Part shown: one piece after another, positions 27,405 through 37,465 of the stretch
Layout: each line of letters begins with the position of its first letter
How positions within the stretch are numbered: position 1 is the stretch's first letter
NCBI RefSeq assembly: GCF_012911565.1
Contig: NZ_JAAMPU010000102.1
Location: forward strand, 62,001-126,000
DNA length: 64,000 nucleotides
Direction of reading: 5' to 3'
Origin: Flavobacterium silvaticum
Lineage (GTDB): Bacteria > Bacteroidota > Bacteroidia > Flavobacteriales > Flavobacteriaceae
Notes under the pieces: generated by a model
Databases searched by the model: none
Told to the model about the DNA's origin: nothing
The model's input: only the letters and a program-made list of their open reading frames with translations
Translations under genes and position numbers: made by a program

Positions 27405-28925
27405 ATGAACACGATACAGGAATATTTAAGCCTTAGTGAGTTTGACAAAATCCTTTTTGATAAAGAAGAGGTCGGAATAAGCCCCGAGGTTTTAAATAGA
27501 GTGAAAGAGAGTTTTGAATTCCTGAAGGAGTTCTCAGAAAATAAAGTGATTTACGGCGTCAACACCGGTTTCGGGCCAATGGCTCAATATCGGATAGAAG
27601 ATGCCGACAGAATCCAATTGCAGTACAACCTGATCCGGAGCCATTCTTCAGGAACCGGAAAACCGCTTGATCCCGTAATGGTGCGTGCGGCTATGCTGGC
27701 CCGGTTGAATACGCTTTCGCTTGGTAATTCGGGCGTCCATCCGTCTGTGATCCAGTTGATGAAGGAATTGCTCAACCGCGACATCACACCGTTGATCTTT
27801 GAACACGGCGGAGTCGGGGCGAGCGGTGATTTGGTCCAGCTGGCACATTTGGCGCTTGTACTTATAGGTGAGGGCGAAGTGTTCGTCAAAGGCGAACGGA
27901 AAAATACGGCCGAAGTTTTTGCCGCAGAAGGTCTGGAACCGATAAGCGTCGAAATTCGCGAAGGCCTTGCGTTGATGAACGGAACGTCCGTCATGACCGG
28001 AGTAGGTGTCGTCAATGTCCATTATGCCAAAAAAGTACTTGAATGGAGTTTGAAAGCTTCTTGCGCGATCAATGAAATCGTGCAGGCGTACGACGATCAT
28101 TTGTCCGAAGAACTCAACGGTACAAAATTGCACCAAGGCCAACGTGAAGTCGCCAAACGCATGCGTGAGAATCTTGACGGAAGCAAACTCGTACGTAAAA
28201 GAGCCGACCATTTATATTCGGGCGATAATACCGAAACCGTCTTTAAAGAAAAAGTCCAGGAATATTACTCGCTGCGTTGTGTGCCGCAAATCCTTGGTCC
28301 TGTATTGGAAACTATCGATTCGGTAGCGGCGATTCTTGAAAAGGAAATCAATTCGGCCAACGACAACCCAATCATCGACGTCGCCAACAAACATGTGTAT
28401 CACGGCGGGAATTTCCACGGCGATTATATTTCGCTTGAAATGGACAAACTCAAAATAGTCATCGCCAAAACATCCATGCTGGCTGAACGTCAGCTCAATT
28501 ACCTCATGAATGCCAAGATCAACGAAATCCTGCCTCCGTTCGTGAACATGGGCAAACTCGGATTCAACTTTGGCATGCAGGGCACCCAATTTACTGCAGT
28601 TTCAACTACGGCAGAAAACCAGATGTTGTCGAACCCGATGTACATCCACAGCATCCCGAACAACAACGACAACCAGGACATCGTGAGTATGGGAACCAAT
28701 TCCGCGGTGATTGCGGCTAAGGTTATCGAGAATGCGTTCGAAGTGCTGGCTATTGAGTGGATGTCCATTATCCAGGCCATCGATATCCTCAAACAGAAGG
28801 ATGCCATTTCGCCATCAACGCGTAAAATATACGATGACCTGCGAGTTATTTTGCCTGAATTTTCGGCAGATCAGGTCATGTATCCGTTCGTTCAGAAAGT
28901 CAAGAATCATTTAATAAATAATTAG
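27405..28925 (+). CDS. tal: Tyrosine ammonia-lyase
   Basis: This 506-residue lyase has the MIO-forming triad Ala139-Ser140-Gly141 in GGVGASGDLVQLAHLAL, the catalytic Tyr50 in V-I-Y-G-V-N-T-G-F-G and His80 in R-S-H-S-S-G-T-G, the position whose His marks tyrosine specificity. It closely resembles, and has the same length as, the well-known Flavobacterium johnsoniae enzyme, which converts tyrosine to 4-coumarate. It therefore supplies the aryl starter of the polyene. It is the first gene of the flexirubin operon. It could be misnamed histidine ammonia-lyase by automatic tools. Confidence 0.93.
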   Translation: MNTIQEYLSLSEFDKILFDKEEVGISPEVLNRVKESFEFLKEFSENKVIYGVNTGFGPMAQYRIEDADRIQLQYNLIRSHSSGTGKPLDPVMVRAAMLARLNTLSLGNSGVHPSVIQLMKELLNRDITPLIFEHGGVGASGDLVQLAHLALVLIGEGEVFVKGERKNTAEVFAAEGLEPISVEIREGLALMNGTSVMTGVGVVNVHYAKKVLEWSLKASCAINEIVQAYDDHLSEELNGTKLHQGQREVAKRMRENLDGSKLVRKRADHLYSGDNTETVFKEKVQEYYSLRCVPQILGPVLETIDSVAAILEKEINSANDNPIIDVANKHVYHGGNFHGDYISLEMDKLKIVIAKTSMLAERQLNYLMNAKINEILPPFVNMGKLGFNFGMQGTQFTAVSTTAENQMLSNPMYIHSIPNNNDNQDIVSMGTNSAVIAAKVIENAFEVLAIEWMSIIQAIDILKQKDAISPSTRKIYDDLRVILPEFSADQVMYPFVQKVKNHLINN

Positions 28926-28971
28926 TATTTTCGTTACGCTTTCAAAGCCATTAATCCCTAATAGGTTAGAT

Positions 28972-30096
28972 ATGAAAAGAATACTTATACTATTACTTCT
29001 TACTGTAAATGTTGTTTTTGCACAGGAACTTGCCCTGGTGCGCAAGGATGGGCGTTTTGGATACATCGGGAAAAACGGTGCATTCGTCATCCAGCCTAAA
29101 TTCAAGAATTCAAAAAATTTTTCCGAAGGTTTGGCTGCAGCCGAAGATCAGGGAAAATGGGGCTTTATCGACAAAACCGGAAACTGGGCAATCCCGGCTA
29201 CTTTTGACAATGTGAAATATTTCGGGAGCGGATTGTGTGTCGTGGCCAAAGATAAAAAGTGGTTCTACATCAATAAAAAAGGAGAAACGGTCCAAGGTCC
29301 GGTGACAGATAAGGTATTCGATTTCAATGACGACATCGCTTTTGTCAAGGTTGGCGATAAAGTCGGTTTCATGGGTCCGACGATGAAAATGATCGTCGAA
29401 CCTAAATACCAAACCATAAAAGAATTCCAAAACGGATTTGCCCGTGTGAAGAACAACGACCGTTGGGGAATCATAGATAAAACCGGCAAAGTAGTCGTAG
29501 AGATCATGTACGACGACATTGGCGATTACAGCAAAGGTGTCGCCTGGGCTAAAAACGGGGAAACACTCGGATTGGTCCACAACGGAAAATTCACGGCAGT
29601 CGATGGTGTCCAGAAAATCTGGGATTTCGACGGAAACGATCTTACCTACGCCAAAAAAGGCGATCGCATCGGATTCATCGATGCATCGGGCAAATGGGTC
29701 ATCGAGCCTAAATTCGATAAGGCGCGGGCTTTTTCAAAAGGGCTTGCCCCGGTTGCCATCGGAAAAAAATGGGGTTATATCAATACCAAAGGAGAAGTCG
29801 TTATTGAGCCAGCTTATGAAAATGCGGAAGTTTTCAGTGCAGACGGCCTGGCTCCGGTCAAAGATAAAGACTGGGGTTTTGTGAATACTTCGGGCAAGCT
29901 TGTCGTACCAACGCAATACGGCGTTCCGAACGGCGGCGGTCTTGGCGGCCTTGTAAGCGCTGTGAAAGAAGATGAGACCGGATTCGTAAACGGACTTGCA
30001 CGCGTCAAGAACAATAAGCAATGGGGCTTCATCAAACCTGACGGCAGTGTATTAGGCAACGCCTGGTATGAGAATGCCGAACAATTCCACAATTAA
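28972..30096 (+). CDS. Secreted WG-repeat protein
   Basis: This 374-residue protein has a signal peptide (MKRILILLLLTVNVVFA). About a dozen WG-type repeats follow, each with the pattern W/F-G-F/Y-I-D/N-x-x-G-K/x-x-V-I-x-P-x-F/Y. Such repeats form extended beta structures and usually serve as envelope binding modules. It lies second in the flexirubin operon, 46 bases after tal and nine bases before fabG. A role in pigment placement in the envelope is inference. Confidence 0.85.
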   Translation: MKRILILLLLTVNVVFAQELALVRKDGRFGYIGKNGAFVIQPKFKNSKNFSEGLAAAEDQGKWGFIDKTGNWAIPATFDNVKYFGSGLCVVAKDKKWFYINKKGETVQGPVTDKVFDFNDDIAFVKVGDKVGFMGPTMKMIVEPKYQTIKEFQNGFARVKNNDRWGIIDKTGKVVVEIMYDDIGDYSKGVAWAKNGETLGLVHNGKFTAVDGVQKIWDFDGNDLTYAKKGDRIGFIDASGKWVIEPKFDKARAFSKGLAPVAIGKKWGYINTKGEVVIEPAYENAEVFSADGLAPVKDKDWGFVNTSGKLVVPTQYGVPNGGGLGGLVSAVKEDETGFVNGLARVKNNKQWGFIKPDGSVLGNAWYENAEQFHN

Positions 30097-30105
30097 ATCA
30101 CTTAC

Positions 30106-30837
30106 ATGAAATGTGCTCTGGTTACAGGTGGCTCGAGAGGAATCGGTCGTGCCATCTGCCTCAAATTAGCTTCGGAAACTTCGTATCATATCCTGATTAA
30201 TTGCCAGTCTAATACTGCAGCTGCCGAAGAAGTAGCCGCAGAAATAAAAGGCATGGGCAAGACTGCCGAAATTTTACAGTTCAACGTTTCAGATGCAGCA
30301 GATACTTCGGCTGCACTTACGCAATGGCAGGAATCAAATCCCGAAGCCGTTGTGGAAGTCATCGTCAATAACGCCGGAATCGCGCGAGATGGACTGTTTA
30401 TGTGGATGTCATCAGATGATTGGAACAATGTAATCAACACAAGCCTTAACGGATTTTACAATGTCACGAGTTTCTTCATGCAGAAAATGCTGCGGAATAA
30501 ATACGGGCGCATCGTGAACATGGTATCGGTTTCCGGTGTAAAAGGAACGGCGGGCCAGGTCAATTATTCGGCGGCAAAGGGCGGAGTCGTAGCAGCCACA
30601 AAAGCATTGGCACAGGAAGTCGCCAAGAGAAATATCACCGTGAATGCGGTAGCCCCGGGTTTTATCAGGACAGATATGACCGGAGAACTCAATGAAGCGG
30701 AACTTATCAAAATGATTCCGGCCAACCGTTTTGGCGAAGCCGAAGAAATAGCAGACCTTGTCAGTTTCCTGGTTTCCAGAAAAGCAGGTTACATCACCGG
30801 CGAAGTCATTAACATCAATGGTGGAATCTATTCATAA
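30106..30837 (+). CDS. fabG: 3-oxoacyl-ACP reductase
   Basis: This 243-residue short-chain dehydrogenase has the NADP motif T-G-G-S-R-G-I-G, N-N-A-G, the catalytic Ser in M-V-S-V-S-G and Y-S-A-A-K, and the C-terminal G-G-I-Y-S. It would reduce the beta-keto groups during polyene extension. The pigment locus encodes only this one ketoreductase, so it likely serves every cycle. Confidence 0.92.
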   Translation: MKCALVTGGSRGIGRAICLKLASETSYHILINCQSNTAAAEEVAAEIKGMGKTAEILQFNVSDAADTSAALTQWQESNPEAVVEVIVNNAGIARDGLFMWMSSDDWNNVINTSLNGFYNVTSFFMQKMLRNKYGRIVNMVSVSGVKGTAGQVNYSAAKGGVVAATKALAQEVAKRNITVNAVAPGFIRTDMTGELNEAELIKMIPANRFGEAEEIADLVSFLVSRKAGYITGEVININGGIYS

Positions 30838-30859
30838 AAAATTACAGCAGAAAGGAAGA

Positions 30860-32086
30860 ATGGACAGAAGAGTCGTAATTACCGGAATGGGCATCTATTC
30901 CTGCATCGGAACATCGCTAGAAGAGGTAAGGGAATCACTATACAAAGGGAAATCAGGAATCCGGATAGACGAGGAACGAAAGGAATTCGGTTTCCGGTCG
31001 GCACTTACCGGAATGGTTCCAAAGCCAGATTTGAAAGAAGCTTTGAGCCGACGCCAGCGTGTGAGTGTAGGTGAAGAAACCGAATACGCTTACGCAGCGA
31101 CTGTCCAGGCCCTTGAAAATGCCAAAATCGACGCCCCGTTCTTACACGACAGGGAAGTTGGTATTTTGTACGGAAACGACAGTGTTTCCAAAGCCATCAT
31201 CGAAGCGGTTGACATTGTCCGCGACAAAAAAGACACCGCCCTTATTGGTTCCGGTGCCATCTTTAAGTCGATGAATTCTACTGTAACCATGAACCTGTCG
31301 ACCATTTTCCATCTTAAAGGGGTCAATATGACCATCAGTGCGGCCTGTGCATCGGGTTCGCATTCGATCGGGATGGGATACTACCTGATCAAAAGTGGCA
31401 TGCAGGATGTCATCATCTGCGGCGGTTCACAGGAAATCAACAAATACGCCATGTCGAGTTTTGACGGACTCGGGGTTTTTTCACCCAACGAAGAAAATCC
31501 GGCTCAGGCTTCACGTCCGTTCGATTCCTCACGCGACGGATTGGTTCCGAGTGGCGGCGGCGCAACGCTTATCCTTGAAAGTTACGAATCGGCCATCGCA
31601 CGTGGAGCAGATATCATTGCCGAAGTCATCGGTTACGGATTCTCATCCAACGGCGGCCATATTTCCACTCCAAACGTAGACGGACCGGCAGCGGCCATGA
31701 AAAAAGCATTGGCTGAAGCGGGTGTTTCGGCAGCTGAAATCGACTACATAAACGCCCATGCCACTTCGACTCCGGTTGGTGATGCAAACGAGGCAAAGGC
31801 AATCGTTGAGGTATTTGGTGAAAACGGCCCTTTGGTGAGTTCGACCAAATCCATGACGGGTCACGAATGCTGGATGGCGGGTGCGAGTGAAGTGATCTAT
31901 TCGATATTGATGATGCAGCATTCATTCGTTGCGCCAAACATCAACCTTGAAAACCCAGATGAAGACTCGGCCAAATTAAATCTGGCGCGTACAACTCAGG
32001 ATAAGGAAATTAATTTATTTTTGTCGAATTCTTTCGGGTTCGGAGGAACAAATTCGGCACTCGTCGTTAAAAAATTTTTGAAATGA
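30860..32086 (+). CDS. Beta-ketoacyl-ACP synthase (FabF-like)
   Basis: The protein has 408 residues from MDRRVVITGMG at 30860; the frame is open further upstream but overlaps fabG. The complete Cys-His-His triad is present: Cys163 in A-A-C-A-S-G, His in N-A-H-A-T-S-T-P-V-G-D and His in S-M-T-G-H-E. It is an active condensing enzyme of the polyene pathway. The stop overlaps the ATG of the acyl carrier protein (ATGA). Confidence 0.93.
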   Translation: MDRRVVITGMGIYSCIGTSLEEVRESLYKGKSGIRIDEERKEFGFRSALTGMVPKPDLKEALSRRQRVSVGEETEYAYAATVQALENAKIDAPFLHDREVGILYGNDSVSKAIIEAVDIVRDKKDTALIGSGAIFKSMNSTVTMNLSTIFHLKGVNMTISAACASGSHSIGMGYYLIKSGMQDVIICGGSQEINKYAMSSFDGLGVFSPNEENPAQASRPFDSSRDGLVPSGGGATLILESYESAIARGADIIAEVIGYGFSSNGGHISTPNVDGPAAAMKKALAEAGVSAAEIDYINAHATSTPVGDANEAKAIVEVFGENGPLVSSTKSMTGHECWMAGASEVIYSILMMQHSFVAPNINLENPDEDSAKLNLARTTQDKEINLFLSNSFGFGGTNSALVVKKFLK

Positions 32087-32343
32087 TAATGGATAAACAG
32101 GAGATTATTGACAAGATTAAAGACTTCCTTTCTGAGGAATTCGAAACAAATGAAGCGGATATCCAACCTGATGCAATATTAAAAGATACACTTGGTCTTG
32201 ACAGTCTCGACTATGTTGATCTTGTGGTTTCCATAGAATCGCACTTTGGGGTAAAACTTGTTGAAGCCGACTTTGTAGGCATTTCGACATTCCAGACGTT
32301 CTACGATCTGATCGAGAATAAAATAAAAGCAAAGCAAGCCTGA
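32083..32343 (+). CDS. Acyl carrier protein, first
   Basis: The protein has 86 residues, or 84 if the second ATG (32089) is used. The phosphopantetheine site is the Ser in L-G-L-D-S-L-D-Y (residue 41 from the first ATG). It is acidic and helical. It overlaps the ketosynthase by four bases and the acyltransferase by one, so the three are translated together. It carries either the aryl polyene or the alkyl chain. Confidence 0.93.
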   Translation: MIMDKQEIIDKIKDFLSEEFETNEADIQPDAILKDTLGLDSLDYVDLVVSIESHFGVKLVEADFVGISTFQTFYDLIENKIKAKQA

Positions 32344-33221
32344 TGACGCAATGGGAAGGCAAATCTAAAGGCACGGTTCTCGGCTATAGGATTTTTGTTT
32401 TCTTGATGCGCAGCGGAGGCGTTCGCCCGGCTTACTTTATCCTGAATTTTGTCGCGTTATATTACTTTCTGTTCCTGCCGAAGGTAAATAAATCCATGTC
32501 CTATTATTTCAGGCAGCGGCTTGGTTATTCTAAGTGGAAGACCAAAATGGCTTTATTTAAAAGCTATTACACATTCGGGCAGACCATAATTGATAAAGTG
32601 GCCATTACCTCTGGCGTTTCAAATAAGTTCAGCTACGAATTCGACGGTGTGGAATTGCTGCTTGAACTTCTAAAAGAGAAAAAAGGAGCCGTTTTGATCA
32701 GTGCCCACATAGGGAATTTTGAAATCGCCGAACACTTCTTTGGCGAACTCGACCTGCATTTCCAGATCAACCTGGTCACGACAGATATGGAGCATTCGGC
32801 CATTCGCGACTATCTCGCCTCGGTGACCAAGAAATCGGCGATCAATTTTATCATCATCAAAGACGATTTATCCCACATTTTCGAAATCAATGCCGCTTTG
32901 GCCAGAAACGAACTCGTTTGTTTTACCGGCGACCGATATTTCCCTGGCAACAAAGTTTTGACCGAAGAATTCCTTGGCGAACAGGCGAATTTTCCTGCCG
33001 GGCCATTCCTTATCGCTTCCAGATTACGTGTTCCGGTGGTTTTTGTTTACGTTATGAAAGAACCGAAGCTGCATTATCATTTGTACGCACGACTGGCAGA
33101 AGTCAGGCATCGCGATGAGAAAGCACTGCTTCGCGCCTATACCGAAAGTGTAGGTTTAATGCTAAAAAAATACCCGTATCAATGGTTCAACTACTTTGAT
33201 TTCTGGGATAAACGACAATAA
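32343..33221 (+). CDS. LpxL/HtrB-like acyltransferase
   Basis: This 292-residue protein has an N-terminal membrane anchor (about 25-45) and the H-x4-E acyltransferase motif (H-I-G-N-F-E), plus V-C-F-T-G-D-R-Y-F-P-G, as in lipid A late acyltransferases. These enzymes move acyl groups from ACP to a hydroxyl acceptor. Here a pigment-specific transfer, such as ester formation with the resorcinol, is plausible from context but unproven. It is coupled to the ACP gene by a one-base overlap. Confidence 0.85.
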   Translation: MTQWEGKSKGTVLGYRIFVFLMRSGGVRPAYFILNFVALYYFLFLPKVNKSMSYYFRQRLGYSKWKTKMALFKSYYTFGQTIIDKVAITSGVSNKFSYEFDGVELLLELLKEKKGAVLISAHIGNFEIAEHFFGELDLHFQINLVTTDMEHSAIRDYLASVTKKSAINFIIIKDDLSHIFEINAALARNELVCFTGDRYFPGNKVLTEEFLGEQANFPAGPFLIASRLRVPVVFVYVMKEPKLHYHLYARLAEVRHRDEKALLRAYTESVGLMLKKYPYQWFNYFDFWDKRQ

Positions 33222-33276
33222 AAAATAAACCGCTGACTTTTCGTGTGCGCACGACTTTGGCACAATCGGCTTACGC

Positions 33277-34932
33277 ATGGAAAAATTTGACAGTATCATT
33301 ATCGGATCCGGCGTTGGCGGTTTAGCTGCCGGTATTTGCCTGGCGCGTGCCGGAAAAAAAGTCCTGATCCTGGAGCAGCATTACGTTCCAGGCGGTTGGA
33401 GCCATAGCTTTACGTTGGGCGGGCAACGGTTCAGTCCGGGCGTGCATTATGTTGGCCAGGTCGACAAAGGCGAATCGACCGATATTTTGTACCGCGGTTT
33501 GGGCATTGCCAACGATATTGTCTTTTTCAGGATGAATCCGGAAGGTTACGAGCATTGCATCATTGGGAACGAACGGTTCGACATTCCTCAGGGAGTTGAA
33601 AATCTGAAGGATAAATTATCTGACAGGTTTCCATCCGAAGCCAAAAAAATACGCGACTATCTCGGCCTGATCCAAAAAGTCCATACCGAACTGATGAAAA
33701 TCCCCAAACTCAAAGGCTGGTGGCAAAAAATCACGGTTCCGTTCCGGACGAAGCATTTTGGCAAAACGGCTTTGTTCAGCGTCAAACGCGTTTTGGGCTG
33801 GTATGTCAAAGATCCGTTGGCGGCGGCAATCCTCAATATTCAATGCGGCGACCACGGACTTGCTCCCAACCGCGCCTGCTTTCCGGTCCATGCATCGGTA
33901 CTTGCGCATTATTTCGAGGGTGGATTTTACCCGATGGGAGGCGGAGGCGGAATCGTAAAAGCCATGACGAATGCCTTCAAACGCCATGGCGGAATTATTA
34001 AAATCAGTCAATCTGTTGCTAAAATCGTCATTGAAAATAAAAAAGCAGTTGGTGTAAAGTTGGCCGACGGGACTGAGATCTCTGCCGATATAATCGTCTC
34101 TAATGCCGATCCGTCCATCACGTATCTGAATTTGATCGGGAAAGAAAACCTGAGTAAAAAGCTGCTCGAAAAACTCGAAAAGACAACCTATTCGGTAACA
34201 TCCTTAATCCTTTTCCTCACCGTCGATATGGATGTCACCAAATATGGAATCGATTCGGGCAACATCTGGCTTATGCGAAATCCGGACATAGATGCGAGTT
34301 TCGATGAACTTATGGCTGCCGATGTTGAAGAAGGCACAGATTTTCCGGCTGTCTTCGTCAGTTGCACCACAATGAAAGATCCGGCGAGCTTCAACGGACG
34401 CTACCATAATTTTGAGGTCGTGACCTACATCAACTACGACAATTTAAAGGATTTCGGAACCGCCGAAGATTATCATTCACCCGAATATCTTGAATTCAAG
34501 CAAAAAGCCACCGATAAAATGCTCAACACGCTTGAAAAAGTAATTCCGGATGTTCGTCAGCATATCGTCCAGGCCGAACTCGGTACGCCAAAGACCAACG
34601 AATTCTATATCAATTCCACCAAAGGCAATGTCTACGGAACAGAAAAGACACTCAAAAACGTGGGGCCTTTCGCGTACAAAGTAGGTTCTGAGATTGAAAA
34701 CCTGTATTTGTGTGGTGCCAGCACTTTGTCTCACGGGGTTGCAGGAGCTACCTATTCGGGTGTAAATGCAGCATCTGCCATCCTCAAATGCCATCCGGAC
34801 GATTTGATGATTGAAGATGAAAACCAGCAATTGCGTATCTACGACGCCGACAATCCGCAAACATGGCCCGATTGGATCCATGTAAAACGTTCCGATAAAA
34901 TACGCACCTTCAAGGAAATAAAGCCGGCATAA
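33277..34932 (+). CDS. CrtI-like FAD oxidoreductase, first
   Basis: This 551-residue protein has G-S-G-V-G-G-L-A-A-G at the N-terminus, the P-G-G-W-S-H-S-F block and the C-terminal carotenoid-desaturase signature G-A-S-T-L-S-H-G-V-A-G-A-T-Y-S-G. The family includes phytoene desaturases and retinol saturases. In this locus it could desaturate or aromatise an intermediate, such as the dialkylresorcinol ring precursor, since darA and darB follow. It starts 55 bases after the acyltransferase. Confidence 0.85.
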   Translation: MEKFDSIIIGSGVGGLAAGICLARAGKKVLILEQHYVPGGWSHSFTLGGQRFSPGVHYVGQVDKGESTDILYRGLGIANDIVFFRMNPEGYEHCIIGNERFDIPQGVENLKDKLSDRFPSEAKKIRDYLGLIQKVHTELMKIPKLKGWWQKITVPFRTKHFGKTALFSVKRVLGWYVKDPLAAAILNIQCGDHGLAPNRACFPVHASVLAHYFEGGFYPMGGGGGIVKAMTNAFKRHGGIIKISQSVAKIVIENKKAVGVKLADGTEISADIIVSNADPSITYLNLIGKENLSKKLLEKLEKTTYSVTSLILFLTVDMDVTKYGIDSGNIWLMRNPDIDASFDELMAADVEEGTDFPAVFVSCTTMKDPASFNGRYHNFEVVTYINYDNLKDFGTAEDYHSPEYLEFKQKATDKMLNTLEKVIPDVRQHIVQAELGTPKTNEFYINSTKGNVYGTEKTLKNVGPFAYKVGSEIENLYLCGASTLSHGVAGATYSGVNAASAILKCHPDDLMIEDENQQLRIYDADNPQTWPDWIHVKRSDKIRTFKEIKPA

Positions 34933-34981
34933 CATAAGTTGGCCTTTTTTCGCTTACTTTGCGGCCGAAAAAACACAAGGG

Positions 34982-35902
34982 ATGAAGAACGTTCTGGTCA
35001 TTTATTTTACCCAGTCAGGACAACTTGCTGAGATTGCCAAAAATGTGGCATTGCCGTTTGAAACAGATGGCGACACTCAGGTTGACTATCATCAAATCAA
35101 ACCGCTACAGCCATTTCCTTTTCCGTGGGCCAAGGATAATTTCTTCGATGCGTTTCCGGAATCGTTTTTACAAATCCCGACCGAGCTTGATCCTGTTCCG
35201 AACGAAATACTGAATAAGAAATACGACCTGATACTTTTCCACTACCAGGTTTGGTATCTGTCACCATCCATCCCCATCAATTCCTTCCTCAAAAGCGCCG
35301 ATGCTGCCGTGTTGCTCAAAGATACGCCGGTCGTGACCATTTCCGGTTCGCGCAATATGTGGATCATGGCGCAGGAAAAAGTGAAGAAATTGCTTTTCCA
35401 GGGCGGTGCAAAACTCGTCGGGAACATTGCCCTTGTAGACCGTGTGGGAAATCTTACCAGTGTCATCACCATTGTGGAATGGATGTTTACGGGTGTCAAA
35501 AAGAAATATCTGGGCATATTTCCGTTGCCCGGGGTTTCGGATAAAGACATAGCCGAATCGACTAAATTCGGCCACATCATTTTGAACCACCTCAAGTCAG
35601 GGAATTTTGACGGAATGCAGGCCGAGCTTGTCAAAGCAGACGGTGTACGCATTAGTTCCTACCTGACGCTAGTGGATAAGACAGGTAATAAAATCTTTAA
35701 AAAGTGGTCGAATTTTATCATATCCAAAAAAGATTCACGCAAATCATGGCTTAAAGTATTTTATGTTTATTTGTTTCTGGCAATTTGGGTAATATCGCCA
35801 ATTGTCTATATCTTGCACCTTTTAACGTATCCCCTGAAGCTGAATAAAATTAAGAGAGAAGCCCTTTATTTTCAAGGGGTTGAGGAGAATAAGTATGTTT
35901 GA
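34982..35902 (+). CDS. darA: Dialkylresorcinol condensing enzyme
   Basis: This 306-residue protein has an N-terminal flavodoxin-like fold (V-I-Y-F-T-Q-S-G-Q-L) and a C-terminal hydrophobic segment (about 255-285). This matches DarA, the cyclase that joins two beta-ketoacyl units into the dialkylresorcinol. Its end overlaps the darB start by eight bases, the conserved darA-darB order. Together they mark the pathway for the resorcinol half of flexirubin. Confidence 0.9.
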   Translation: MKNVLVIYFTQSGQLAEIAKNVALPFETDGDTQVDYHQIKPLQPFPFPWAKDNFFDAFPESFLQIPTELDPVPNEILNKKYDLILFHYQVWYLSPSIPINSFLKSADAAVLLKDTPVVTISGSRNMWIMAQEKVKKLLFQGGAKLVGNIALVDRVGNLTSVITIVEWMFTGVKKKYLGIFPLPGVSDKDIAESTKFGHIILNHLKSGNFDGMQAELVKADGVRISSYLTLVDKTGNKIFKKWSNFIISKKDSRKSWLKVFYVYLFLAIWVISPIVYILHLLTYPLKLNKIKREALYFQGVEENKYV

Positions 35903-37031
35903 CGTATATATTACCAAAGCGGGTAAATTCCTGCCGAATGAGCCGATACAGAACGATGATATGGAAACCTATCTCGGAATGATCAACGAGACGGCATCGA
36001 AAGCCCGGCGACTGATACTTCGGAACAATAAAATTGTGAGTCGCCATTATGCTTTGGATAAAGAAGGAAAAAGCACGCACAACAATGCCGAAATGACGCG
36101 TAATGCCATCGAAACCCTTTTCGGTTCCGGCTTTGCGTCAAGCGATATGGAATTGCTTTCGTGCGGTACTTCGACCCCCGATAATTTCCTGCCTTCACAT
36201 GCGGCAATGGTGCATGGGTTATTGAAAAACCAATCGGTTGAACTCAATTCTTCCACTGGTGTTTGTTGCGCCGGGATGAATTCGCTTAAATACGGATACC
36301 TTTCCATCAAATCAGGCAATACGACGAATGCCGTTTGTACCGGTTCCGAAAAAGTATCTACCTGGATGGTAGCCGATAAATACGAGCAGGAAGTCACCAA
36401 CCTTAAAAATTTAGAGGAACAGCCTATCATCGCGTTCAAGAAAGATTTCCTCAGATGGATGCTTTCAGACGGAGCGGGCGCTTTCCTTCTTCAGAATAAG
36501 CCTAACGAAAACGGGCTTTCCCTTCGCGTAGAATGGATGGACGCGTATTCGTATGCCCACGAACTCGAAGCCTGTATGTATGCCGGAGGTGATAAGAACG
36601 AAGATGGCAGCATTAAGCCGTGGAGTGATTACGATCCGTCGGAATGGCTGAAAGAATCAGTATTTTCAATCAAACAGGATGTGAAACTGCTCGATAAGTA
36701 CATTCTTGAAAAAGGCGTTGAAAGCATGGTTTCGACGTTGGAAAAGAATAAATTTTCAGTTGACGAAATTGATTATTTCCTGCCCCATGTTTCTTCGCAT
36801 TATTTCGTGGCCGGATTGAAATCTGCCATGTCGGAAAAAGGCATTTGTCCGGCAGACGAAAAATGGTTCATGAACCTGCAACGCGTCGGAAATGTCGGAT
36901 CGGCATCGATTTACCTGGCTTTGGAAGAATTGTTCAATTCAGGGAAACTTCAAAAAGGACAAAAAATCTTGCTTTCTGTACCTGAAAGCGGGCGTTTTTC
37001 TTTTGCATATGCCTATCTTACCGTAGTCTAA
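35895..37031 (+). CDS. darB: KAS III-family ketosynthase of dialkylresorcinol synthesis
   Basis: The protein has 378 residues from MFDVYITKAG (35895). The KAS III fold carries Cys in S-T-G-V-C-C-A-G-M, His in F-L-P-H-V-S-S-H and Asn in N-V-G-S-A-S-I-Y. DarB condenses and passes beta-ketoacyl substrates to DarA. It overlaps darA by eight bases and the following dehydratase by one. Confidence 0.92.
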   Translation: MFDVYITKAGKFLPNEPIQNDDMETYLGMINETASKARRLILRNNKIVSRHYALDKEGKSTHNNAEMTRNAIETLFGSGFASSDMELLSCGTSTPDNFLPSHAAMVHGLLKNQSVELNSSTGVCCAGMNSLKYGYLSIKSGNTTNAVCTGSEKVSTWMVADKYEQEVTNLKNLEEQPIIAFKKDFLRWMLSDGAGAFLLQNKPNENGLSLRVEWMDAYSYAHELEACMYAGGDKNEDGSIKPWSDYDPSEWLKESVFSIKQDVKLLDKYILEKGVESMVSTLEKNKFSVDEIDYFLPHVSSHYFVAGLKSAMSEKGICPADEKWFMNLQRVGNVGSASIYLALEELFNSGKLQKGQKILLSVPESGRFSFAYAYLTVV

Positions 37032-37465
37032 TGGAATTTTCCGGAACCACATACGACAGCGAATTCGTCGGGAACCTTATCCCTCAAAAAACGCCTTTCG
37101 TGATGGTCGATAAACTGTTGTCATTTACGGAGACTTCGATCGAAGCGGGCCTTGATATTTCCGCAGAAAACATTTTTGCAAACCACGGGCATTTTGCCGA
37201 AGCCGGACTCGTCGAACACATGGCCCAAACGGTCGCGCTCCACACCGGTTATCAGTTTTACCTGAGAAAAGAGCAGGCGCCTACGGGTTACATCGGGTCG
37301 ATAACCTCGTTGGAAATCCATTCGCTCCCGCCAGTCTATTCTACATTGATATCACGTGCCGAAATACTCCAGGAATTCGCCGGAATCACGTTGGTCGACG
37401 TAACAACAAGCTGCAACGGAGTCGAAATCGCGAAAGGCCAACTCAAAACCGTACTCGCCAAATGA
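37031..37465 (+). CDS. Hotdog 3-hydroxyacyl-ACP dehydratase, complete dyad
   Basis: This 144-residue FabA/FabZ-like protein has I-P-Q-K-T-P-F-V-M-V-D at the start. The catalytic pair is His54 (G-H-F) and Glu62 (G-L-V-E-H-M-A-Q). It removes water from the 3-hydroxy intermediate to form the conjugated double bonds. Of the three hotdog proteins in this locus it alone keeps both residues. It overlaps the next dehydratase-like gene by four bases. Confidence 0.88.
   Translation: MEFSGTTYDSEFVGNLIPQKTPFVMVDKLLSFTETSIEAGLDISAENIFANHGHFAEAGLVEHMAQTVALHTGYQFYLRKEQAPTGYIGSITSLEIHSLPPVYSTLISRAEILQEFAGITLVDVTTSCNGVEIAKGQLKTVLAK

Noticed and set aside
30758..30859. Longer N-terminus for the first ketosynthase
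   Set aside because: It would overlap fabG by 80 bases and does not look like a ketosynthase start; MDRRVVITGMG fits the family.
34939..34961. Possible internal promoter before darA (TTG and TACTTTG)
   Set aside because: The -7 box is one base short and the spacing is only about 13 bases.
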